Origin: Chromera velia
Taxonomy: Eukaryota; Sar; Chromeraceae
Assembly (NCBI GenBank): GCA_018398765.1
Contig: JAHBMJ010000559.1
Coordinates: 1-32,500, forward strand
Direction of reading: 5' to 3'
Length of the DNA stretch: 32,500 bases
In this document: in pieces, positions 1 to 9,534 of the stretch
Position numbering within the stretch: position 1 is the stretch's first letter
Layout of the letters: every line of letters begins with the position of its first letter
Program-made: the position numbers and the translations under genes
Notes under the pieces: generated by a model
Told to the model about the DNA's origin: nothing
The model's database searches: none
What the model saw: only the letters and a program-made list of their open reading frames with translations

Positions 1-1795
1 GAACCAGGCTCTGTCCTACCACGTAGGGAAGCTTGGTTCCCCACCTCCTAAGCTAGTTCTAGCTTAGTTCAGAGACTTGACTCATCTTACTTACGGAAGA
101 ACTGACAGTGCGGTTGCTTTCTTACAGTCAACGTCTGATAGGACAAATGCATACTTTTCTATTTAATTCTATTTGTCGTACGTTAATTACTCCCGTCTGC
201 ATATTATTTCTCTTCCAATACAGACTGCCATGGCGGCGCCTCCATGAGCCTGCGTACGTATGCTGTGAGCCGTGTGGGTCCCAACGGCGGTAGGGCGCGC
301 CAGTTCGGCTCAGCCCGGGGTTGGCCGGCCCCGTGCCTCGCCTCACAATACTACGCTTAACCATTTTCATTTCCCTTATTTTATTGAATAGAAATGGACG
401 TCTGAGAGTCTCTGAGCAGAAAATAAACAAATAAACAAATTGCAGACTTGACAGACGGACACACTAACAAGTAAATATGGCAAAGTAAAGCACACAAGGA
501 TGTGGACTCCATGCTGTCTTCCGTAATGTCTCAGACAGAAGAACACCCCCCTGTCTTGCACCTCTAAGTAATCTCAGACTGAGAGTACACCCCAGCCATG
601 GTCAGAGACCCAAAACGAACTGCGAACATCATCACGGAATCCAACACATAAATGCCGCAGTTGCAGCACGGTCCAACTCTTGGGGGACTCCAGTCGACGC
701 CGTCGTTGTATGGCATGGTGGTCATACCATTCGTCATGGCAGGTTGAGAAATGTTGAGGGCAGACTTCTTTGACCGACCCCCCGTACGTTCCCCCTTTTT
801 TTTTTCTTCTTCGCAGCACGTTTGTCTGCTTTGTGCTGCTACTTAGAGGGGTGCGCTGAAGGTGAAGGATCGACTAGTAGGCTTAGCTGACAGATTCAGT
901 GTGATACGTAGGCTGGACTCCATCAGTCAGGAGGAGTATCAGTCCAGTACTAAGCACAGTCACGAGATAAGGACAACGATCACACTCTTTGGGTGTGAGA
1001 ATATATATCAATCGATTAGTCGCTGCATGTCAATGAATGCGATAGGCCCGGCCGCACACATGCCATCTAGGGCCAACTGATAGGCACTGCAAGGGCGGCA
1101 CGCTGCTTGCACCGTGAGGGACGAGGCTCACCCGCGATGCATACAAGCATACACAAGCCAGACGTTAGGTATGAACCAGGGTGGTTCATAACAGAAGTAA
1201 TCTTTTACTATATATCCATCTCGATATAAATTATTTTATTTTTTAAAAAATAGATATAAATTGTATCATACAACCCCAGATACAAATTGTTTTTTGGCTT
1301 TCAACTACCGTGACTTTCAACTATATAGACTTTTACCAACTAATATAACTTTGAACCTTTTTAATAAAGTTTTACTCATTTTTATCTTTTTTTTTTTTAA
1401 TGCAGACTCAGTTAGTAAGCCAGTGCTATTGCAAGTCTCCACAGTTTTAGTCATAGTCCATTAACAAAAGTCAACATTGGACTCAATAACAGACTGTCAA
1501 CAGTTGTATGCGCAAAACCTTAGTTTCAACCTAAAATTTGTCCTACAACATGCAGTCACACTTAGCATAACAGTTACTTGTTTGACCTAGTTGTTTTATA
1601 TAGTTTCATACTAAGTTTGACAGAGGTCGAATAAAAAATAAATAAAGAAAAAACCAAGAAAAATGTTAACATGTTTTTTAACAATCGTTTTTGTTGCATG
1701 TATATACTTAATTTTTCATAATAATTTTTTCAATGCGCTGTCAGTACATGCCCCCTAGGCTGCCCTCACCAAATTAAAAAAAACATAAAATATTG
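1..1795. other. Intergenic region with no supportable gene
   Basis: I see no convincing coding sequence here. The open frames are short, unsupported by domain motifs and end in ordinary stops. The first 1,150 bases are of mixed composition. From about 1190 to 1800 the DNA becomes strongly AT-rich, with long T and A runs, unlike anything else of this length in the window. A hairpin (48-67) and a 16-bp perfect palindrome (1237-1252) lie inside. It may be decayed mobile DNA, given the retrotransposon remnant that follows directly, but nothing in it is recognisable. Confidence 0.6.
48..67. repeat. Perfect short hairpin
   Basis: An 8-bp perfect inverted repeat, CTAAGCTA and TAGCTTAG, surrounds a GTTC loop. 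No gene is adjacent within the window, so a terminator or other role cannot be assigned. Confidence 0.6.
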
Positions 1796-1800
1796 AATGA
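1190..1800. other. AT-rich island
   Basis: This stretch is dominated by A and T, with repeated TATAAA, TTTTAT and AATAAA-like words, against balanced composition on both sides. It holds a perfect 16-bp palindrome of T6A6 flanked by TA (1237-1252). It ends where the frame of the LINE remnant begins. It could be the body of a decayed mobile element or non-coding spacer. No protein signal is visible. Confidence 0.55.
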
Positions 1801-1918
1801 ATGAATGAGTTGGGTAGCAAAAAGAAAGAACGAAGTCTTCAAGTTTGTGGAAAGAATAGAGAGCGCAATGCAAAAGAGAAAAGAAAACGAGAGAAAAGAA
1901 CTGTAGGAAAGATTACTG

Positions 1919-2569
1919 ATGCACCCCATTTATACTGTAATGTCAAACAGAAACCGCTTAAACTTGTGGCTGCACAGCAAACAGACAGATGAAAGAAGTA
2001 GAGAAAACGGTCTCTCAATTGAGAGAGAAAACATCGGGCGGACCCCTGTGTACTACAGAAAGGTTGCACCTTGGTCAGTCCACAGAAGAAGAGTAGCATT
2101 CAGGGTAGGAGAGAGGAGCTTTGAGGTCAATAAGGGGAAATTCTCTATTGATGGAGGGAGGAGGACCCTGCTACACAACAGAAAATGCATTGTTTGCTCT
2201 AATTTCCTTGGCATCCAGGTGGTTGAAGACGAAGTGCACGTTCTGATGGAGTGTCTCTTACATGATGCTGAGAGGGCTGTGTGCTTGCAGGCTCTTTCAG
2301 ACACATGGAATAAAGGAGGGGGGGAAAGAGCAGCAGGAAAGCTAAAATGGGGAGAGGGAACAAACAAGAAGACAGAAAGGCATGCCTTGTTTTCTTTTCT
2401 TTTAAGTGAGACAGATGGAAGCGTCAACAAGTTTTTGAAGGATGTTGTTACAAAACGACCTGCCGTAAAGGAATACCGCAAGAGAAATGCATGCAGCCTG
2501 CAAGATGTATCAAGTATCCAGCTGGACGAAGCCTACCACGGCCCACCAAATTCTTTGGTCAAATAAAAA
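1919..2569 (+). mobile_element. LINE-type non-LTR retrotransposon remnant (C-terminal RT-associated zinc motif)
   Basis: An open frame of 215 codons resembles the region after the reverse transcriptase domain of many non-LTR retrotransposons. The visible signature is a C-x2-C-x13-H-x4-C arrangement (residues 90, 93, 107 and 112), with the acidic VEDEVH core just before the histidine. Upstream is a basic, arginine-rich stretch (RKVAPWSVHRRR and following) typical of these C-termini. No reverse transcriptase catalytic motif (such as YxDD) or endonuclease domain is present upstream, so this is a 5'-truncated or decayed copy. An AATAAA overlaps the stop codon and an A/G-rich tail follows, compatible with a retrotransposon 3' end. 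It is probably not functional. A host gene carrying the same zinc motif is a less likely alternative. Confidence 0.6.
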
Positions 2570-3876
2570 AGAAAGAAATGAAAGACAAGCAGAGTATGCA
2601 GCAACATCGCAGCAAATAAAGCAAGCAAAGGAAGAGGGAGAAATCAAAGGGTTGAGTGACTGGGAAGTAATGAGATTGGCCTCTAATGGATCGACCGTTT
2701 GTCTTGAGATGCCTCCGTTTGAAGCCTGTTTGAGCTCCGCCGTGGGTCGATCAGCGGGCTGCAGTATTGTCAGTAAGAGTTGATTGATTGCAGTCTTTCG
2801 TATGCGATTGATAGTAATTGATTGATTATCATACAAACAGTTTACAGCAGAGGTCTTTTGGCTTATGCGGGCCGGCCAGGAAGGTCCAACACATGTATGC
2901 GCTTTTTCTGAACGCCGCACGTTGAGCACTCGGCATTGGGGTAGGAAGCCAATCCTCTAGACATTAATCCTATTCTATCCTATCCTAGGTTAAAGCCGGT
3001 GAGCCACCTTTTAGGCTCTGGCCAACCCGGCACGCCATGCAGAAATTCGTTATGTAACCTAGGTCCCATGGAGTATTTGAAGGCTTACAAGACTGGGCGG
3101 CCCCTTCGCTTTAGTCTTAAGCATACACGCCAGACGGAGGTGCCTCGATCCTCGGAAAAGACAAAACCTGCATATAGCAGACAACAGACCACCCCCCCAC
3201 CATATATAAATCTTCAGATCATAATATCATCATATAGCCATATTATGGCCCTACATATGGAGAATAAGAATCTTCGAATTTGAAATATAAGCCCAGAACT
3301 ATAAGCTTTAAATACATGCATGCATGATAAATAAATTTTAGAATGAATTTCAGTTTAACACATTAAACTTTTCTAAAAAGGCAGGATAACGGTATAGAAC
3401 ATAAAGTCCACCATAGAGTCCACTGGCACCTTGAAACTTGTAAATGCATGCGACCATTGGAACGCACTATATACGCGCATATTCAGTGCTTTATTTGGCA
3501 TCGATCGACTCAGATTCGACTGCACATTGAAGGAGCACAACCATACTTGCAAATGCTGAAATTCCACAGTGACGCCCGTCTTTGTGACTATTCAAGCGCT
3601 GCATGTGAGGCAGTGGCGCCGCCACGTACGTTTCGTTTCTGCACCCCCCTCTTTGATCACCAGACCGGCTTACAGACCCAAAAACGCCGGAATCAACTTA
3701 GTACTGTTTTCCAGAACAAATATTTCAAGGCCCCGGCTCGGCTTAATTGCAGCAAGGGGCCGGCAATCGTTGAGACAGCCATCGGGGCTTTCAGGTCTCA
3801 ATCTGTGATAATGCCAGACTGTCACTTTCTCGCATTGACAGCTTTCCTGTCAATTAAACCTGTGTCTAACACGTGT

Positions 3877-3909
3877 AAGTAAGCAAGCAAGCAAGCAAGG
3901 AAGCAAGCA
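3877..3909. repeat. (AAGC)n microsatellite
   Basis: Tandem AAGC units with one AAGT and one AAGG variant. Confidence 0.85.
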
Positions 3910-4000
3910 TCGTTTCTCCCTCCCGACAGTCCACAGCTCCCCAAGCAACGGTCGGTCGACATTGCCGCAATTGCCTTTCTGGCAGGGAACCTGAGGATCC

Positions 4001-4019
4001 ATCGATCGATCGATCGATC
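4001..4019. repeat. (ATCG)n microsatellite
   Basis: Just under five perfect ATCG units. The unit is self-complementary, so the tract is also palindromic. Confidence 0.85.
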
Positions 4020-4859
4020 AGTTCTTTCTTTCTTTTTTTCTTGCCTTTTCCTTCCTTCCATCGTCTTCCTGAAAAGGATCCTCTGCGACCCTTTGAATAT
4101 AATTGGATTGTGATTGTGCCAACAATAGGACTTGTTCTTTTCCTCCTTCGTTCACACACACCATGTATGTGAGGAATCTGCAAACCCCCAAGCTGATAGT
4201 GTGACAAAAACGGAGTAACGGCACGAAAGGAAGGAAAAAAAAAAAGATATTGGGCATTTAGGAACACCAATCCCGCCTAAGGGCCACAAAGCCGCCCCCT
4301 CCCTCCCTTTTTTTTCTCCATGCATTCATTTCAACACGCGAGAAGAGACATCGACGTGGATGGATGAGGGAGGCCAGACGCACGCACGAACGAACGAACA
4401 TCGAAAGTCACATCCCTCCACGGGCTCCTGCAGTCACTCTTGTTCGTCTTTTCTTCCTTTGTCGGCCGCCTGTATCGCAACCAATGCTTGCTTTCCCTCG
4501 CAGCCGTGCGTGCGTGTGTGTTGCGTGAACGAGAGAGAGAATTCCTCTCACCCGGGAGAAAGAAACCTCCCCATGCAGTGACCGGATGCTGCAGCCATCC
4601 CATTTCCTCCTTTGGCACCCTCTCACAGTTGCACTTCTTTCTTCTTCCATCTCTCCATACCTCCCCTACCTTCTTCGCTCTACTCTTGAGAAAGCCGCAC
4701 CCTCGCCGAACCCCCCACCCGCCGACTTAATCAGTCAGTCAGACAGTCCAGCTCTATTCATCTGGACACCCGAGGAACGAAAAACGCGGCTAGATCAAGT
4801 GAAACCACAGCGACGAAAAGCACAAAAATACACAGGCAGCATGATGCAAAGGAAACGAA

Positions 4860-4907
4860 AAAAAGAAAGAAAGAAAGAAAGAAAGAAAGAAGAAAGAAAG
4901 AAAAAAG
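4860..4907. repeat. (GAAA)n tract, first copy
   Basis: About eleven GAAA units with small interruptions. Purine-rich DNA and a GACA tract (5033-5058) follow, an order repeated at 6743-7003. Confidence 0.85.
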
Positions 4908-5032
4908 ACAAAGAAAGGAAAATCGATAACATGCCCGGAGGAGTCGAATCGCTTCGAAAAGGGAGAGAGAGAGAGAAGGACGGGAGGGAGGGAAGGAGGA
5001 TTGACAGAATCGCGTCGACACAGCAGCAGAAA

Positions 5033-5198
5033 GACAGACAGACAGACAGGCAGACAGAGTATATGTTCTTTCCCTTTCTTTCTTTCATTCGCTTGACTCA
5101 TGACGGATGGACAGACTGACGGACGGACAGACACGTCGACTATATCATCTTTTCTTTCGGTTTTCTCTTTCTTTTTTTCAGACAGACAGACAGACAGA
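5033..5198. repeat. Paired (GACA)n tracts with pyrimidine spacer
   Basis: GACA tracts at 5033-5058 and 5179-5198 flank a spacer. That spacer contains TTCTTTCC/CTTTCTTT pyrimidine runs and the word GACTATATCATC before the second tract. A closely similar arrangement occurs at 6938-7003. Confidence 0.75.
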
Positions 5199-5692
5199 TA
5201 GAGAAGAAGCATTTATGCATCACTTATTGCATGGAGACAGCAGAGGAAAAAAAAAACGGAAGGCTGTCCACTCCCCGTGGAATGGCTCGCACCCCTACCT
5301 TGCATTATCCCGAGCGGGTTGCTTTTCGCCTTCTTTCTTTTCCCCTCTCCCCTTCATTTTTTCGGCTTCTTCACCCGTCTCTGACGTAGCGCTTTTCCAA
5401 CATTGAGGTTTTGCACCCTTTTCTTCTATTTATACATTGCTTTCCTTCCTTGTCTCCCCACACATTTATGCTCAGTCTCGCGAGGCCGCTGCAGAGACTA
5501 CAGACGCGCTCTCACGAGGGGTCTTTGGACGATCGGACAATTGAAAAATCTTCTTCTCTTGCTCTCGTTTCCTGTCTTCTCTTCGCCATCCGATTGCTCA
5601 TCCACACGCCTACTCACTCTGTGAAGACAATGGGAGGGGCCGGGGCAATGAATCAAAAGACATCAATAAGGGCATTGAAGGAGAAGAGAAAA

Positions 5693-5713
5693 AGACAGAC
5701 AGACAGACAGACA
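5693..5713. repeat. (GACA)n microsatellite
   Basis: Five GACA units followed by AAGTGGAT. The similar word AAGGTGGAT follows the GACA tract at 6982-7003. Confidence 0.8.
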
Positions 5714-6082
5714 AAGTGGATAGATAGACCAGGATCGAGGAGGGAGTTAAAAAACGGGGTGGGGCGAATCGACGGCATTCGATGAAAAGAAGGGGGGCAA
5801 GCACAACAGAACGGTGGAAAACAAGCAAGACAGAGACGAAGAGGAAAAGAAAGAAACAGAGAGAGCAGACGCTTAACGCATCAGAAAGCCGCATTGGTGG
5901 CACAGCACTACAAGAAGCGCGGAGCAGGGAGAGGGAGAAAACGATACAGACAGACAGACGCTGTTTTCTTTTCTGCTTCCAATGCCGATGCCGATGGCCG
6001 CTCTTACCGGCATCCTTTCCTTCTTCGACTTTTTTGTTCCGAATCGAATGCCCTCCATCGATTGGAAGAAACGTAGACGAAC

Positions 6083-6097
6083 ATACACGCACGCACG

Positions 6098-6169
<72 letters not shown>

Positions 6170-6176
6170 GAGAGAG
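6083..6176. repeat. Compound (ACGC)n-(AC)n-(AG)n microsatellite
   Basis: ACGC units grade into about 20 AC units (to about 6131) and then about 22 AG units broken once by AC. This accounts for the long spurious frames in this area on both strands. Confidence 0.9.
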
Positions 6177-6742
6177 ATGTAAACACAAACACGCGCACAA
6201 CGAACACACAGAAAAACAAAAAAACAAACAAACAAAGAAATGAAGGAATGAACGAACGTACATACGTAAAATCATAGAGAATCTGGACTCCCTCTGAGCC
6301 GTTCTCACTTCCAGATACACCATGTGAGCACGCATGGTTGGTGACCTTCTCTCATTCGCCTTTATTTATTCGATAGGCTCTTTCTTTAGCCGTGCAATCC
6401 CTGACGTGCGTCCTCGTCACTCGAAACGGTGATCGGGGAGAGGTCTGATTGACTGGTCTGACTTTTTGTTTGTCTGGTGTATTGCATTAGTCCCTCCCTC
6501 TTGAGAACTCGATCAGATCAGAAATAGTCTTCATCTCTTCTCACATCCATCCACGCTGTCGCAATTGCTTTTCGTTAATTTCCTGTCTCCATCCGCAGTC
6601 TGGTTTGTTCATGTATGCCCTCACCCGGCCCTTCCTCAACCCACCCACCCGGCCACCTAGTCACTCGGTGCGTGCGCGCATCTGGCAGAGAGGAAGGAAG
6701 ACGCGGGTGCCCTATAAAACAAACAAACAAGCAAACAAAGAC

Positions 6743-6778
6743 AGAAAGAAAGAAAGAAAGAAAGAAAGGAAGAAAGGA

Positions 6779-6810
<32 letters not shown>

Positions 6811-6814
6811 AAAA
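6743..6814. repeat. (GAAA)n tract, second copy
   Basis: About 17 GAAA units with a few GGAA variants, preceded by AAAC repeats (6717-6739). Together with the GACA tract at 6982-7003 it mirrors the order seen at 4860-5198. Confidence 0.85.
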
Positions 6815-6937
6815 GGACTCTCATGATTCGCTCTCAGAAAATTCCGGCAGAGAGACGACGACACAGGAACCGTCAGAAGAAGGGGGGAATAAAGGAAGGA
6901 AGGCAGAAGACGGGGGTAGTGCAACGCAGATCACACA

Positions 6938-7003
6938 GACAGACTATGTCGTCTTTTCCTTCCTTTTTTCTTCCTTTCTTTCAGACAGACAGACAGACAG
7001 ACA
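6938..7003. repeat. Pyrimidine spacer plus (GACA)n, second copy
   Basis: The word CAGACTATGTCGTCTTTTCC, a run of C/T and TTTCTTTCAG lead into about five GACA units. It aligns by eye with 5129-5198. Confidence 0.65.
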
Positions 7004-8454
7004 AGGTGGATGTGTGCATGCACAGACATAAAAGGTGAAAAAAAGGGAAAGAAAAAGAAAGCCTCCGAAGGAATTCCCACCTTCGCTGCCTGAATCCGCT
7101 CACGGCGTTTCAAGTCAGCCTCTTCTTTCCTTTTGCCCCCCTTTCTTATTTCTGTCTCTCTGGCTTGATTAGTCCGTTTGTCGCTTTCCTTCGACCCCAT
7201 TCGAAGAACTGCTTGTCTCTCACACGGGAGGAGGGTTCGGACAATCGCATCCCCCCCCAGGTCTCCGGCATTTCGCCTTCCTAGGCAGCGCAGTCATTGC
7301 ACGCTCCCACAGACTCATTTGTTCGCCTCTCTACTGTCTAGACGCATGCTTTGAATGAAAAAGATGTCCACACATATGCACATTTGTTTGTCACAGAGTC
7401 AGGTCGTAAAGAGGCGGGAGAGAAAAGCCAGAAGCGAATCAGACATGCAACTGTAGATGCATCCATCATCAATTTAAAGTGAGGCGTGTAAAGCACACAA
7501 AGCCAGGCGTGCAGAGAAAACAGGCATAATAAATAGAAAAGCGCGACACGCACGAATTTGAGTCTGTCGATACACCGTGACAAACGTCTCTCACGTACCT
7601 GCAAAACCCTTTTTCTCATTCCTTCCTTCCTTTTTTTCTCTCTTAGTTTGTTTCCGTCTCTGATTCCTCACACACCGAACTTCTCCCAGGCCTGCCAGAC
7701 TCACTTGGATCTCTCATGTGAGCCAGTGAGCCGAACAGCAAGGACCGAATCGGCTCGCATCGATCTCTTCGGTGACACTGAACAAAAAAGAAACGGCAAC
7801 AACAACGGCAACAACAATATGATTGGACAGAATGGCAAGCAAGCCCACCTGTAAAGCAGAAAAAAAAAAAACTTTTCGTCTCCACTTCCACAGCTGGAAG
7901 ACCGAGTCCTCCAGCTCAGAGCAAATCAATTTAGCTTTCCTTCCTTTTCTGCCTGCCTGTTAAGGACACGATCTCGATGGCATCCACAAAAACGGATACG
8001 GAAGGCCCTAGAAGAATGAAGGAGGGAAGGAAGGAAAAGAGGAGGAAGACAGGTCCAAATCGCACGACTGACTCGATCACATGTCTTTTCTTTACTCTCA
8101 ATCGGCACGTCCCTGTCTGCTCACTCATTTCCGTCCCCAGTCATGCAGGCATGCCCCCCGCCCAAAAAAGAAGAAAGAGAAAATGACAGAAAGACCTACA
8201 TGCCATGTAACACACTTGATGTCCGGCAAATTCTCTATCTCTCTGAGCTACCAATTATCTTTCTTCCTGAGCTACCAGAAACAAAACTGTTCCTCCGTCT
8301 CTCCAAAGGTCTGGTCAGTAGAGACTCCTTTCTCTTCCTCTTTCTAGGGCTTTCTTTCTTTCTTTGTCTCGTCTCGCACGAAGAGAAAGCTCTTCACTTC
8401 TTTTTCCCTTTCGGTTCTTTGCTCTACCACTGTGCCACCGCTGGCGGGGCCCTC

Positions 8455-9209
8455 CTACACATACGGAGGCGGCTCGTCCGGATACCCCTGCACGGTGCCT
8501 CCAAATCGAGGGGCCGAGAAAGGGGGCGGCGCCGCACTCGACAAAGAGGGCGCGCCCCCCGTGCCCATGCCGACACCGCCTGTCCACTGCCCCCCCTGCG
8601 TCGCATGAAGAACCCCGGCATACCCTGCAGGAGACGGATGTTGGGAGACGGGATGCGGGGGGGAAAGGGGCCCTCCAGTGGGCTGACCGGAGTAAAAAGA
8701 GGGGGGAGATGGAGTGGCAGTCGGGAATCCAACATGCGGAATCGGATCTGGGAACGCTTCCTGATGCTGCTGCTGTTGGATGAGCTCCTGTGGGATGACG
8801 TTGGGCGGCAGTTGTTCTTTCGCAGCTGCTGAGTCTGCCTTCTCTCTCACAGCGGCCTCGAGGAGATCACACACACACTCCCCCAACAGAGCCTTGAACC
8901 TCTCCACCCTGTGCGTTGTTCCTGACACAAGGACGCGACGTAGCCGGGTGGCCATCTCCTTGTGTCTGTTTGACGTCTTCGCCAGTCCGGCCTGTTGGAA
9001 GAGAGAAGGGGAGGAAGCAAGGGGGAGGGAAAGACAAAATGAGATCCACAAAAAAAAACAAAATCAAATGAAGGAATCTCATGCGGAATTTCGTCCAGAA
9101 AGGAAGAGGAAGCCAAGAGAAAGCAGAGAAAGAAACAGCGACGAAGAGACAGGATCGAGAGAGAGAGAGAGAAAGAGAGGGAGAGAGAGAGAGGCGAAGG
9201 TGAGGGGGA

Positions 9210-9255
<46 letters not shown>

Positions 9256-9472
9256 GCGAACGAAGGAAGGAAGGAAGGAAGGAACAGTTCTCCTACCTGA
9301 ATGTTGCGAAGAGCTGTGACCACTTCCTGTGTCTTCTGTGGCCCTAGTCCGAAGCTCTCGGTGATCTCCCTCGCCCTCCCTGCCCTGCTGAACCGGGGAG
9401 GGTCAATGTTCACGCTGGCCCCCGTCTCCAGCTCCAGACCCATGATCTGGGCGCCTCTTTGGCCGATAATCT

Positions 9473-9534
<62 letters not shown>

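Larger units (their letters stand above)
2570..8454. other. Long intergenic, microsatellite-rich region
   Basis: No gene is supported across nearly 6 kb. Longer open frames (for example on both strands at 5600-6335 and plus-strand frames at 4586-5119) are translations of simple repeats: runs of Ser-Leu, Cys-Val, Lys-Glu-Arg or Thr-Asp-Arg-Gln. From about 4.8 to 7.0 kb the plus strand is purine-rich, with GAAA, GACA, GAGA and CACA repeats. The part next to 8455 should contain the 3' UTR and polyadenylation site of the minus-strand KH gene, but I cannot place them. Small exons hidden in the repeats cannot be excluded. Confidence 0.55.

Noticed and set aside
1-1180. Possible coding remnant on the minus strand (574-819)
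   Set aside because: 81 codons with no motif I recognise; not separable from chance.
3000-3180. Similarity of the words AAGCATACAC and GCCAGACG to 1145-1170
   Set aside because: Too short and interrupted to claim a repeat family by eye.
5610-6335. 241-codon minus-strand and 153-codon plus-strand frames
   Set aside because: Translations of the AC/AG and GACA microsatellites (Ser-Leu, Cys-Val and Arg-Glu runs), not genes.
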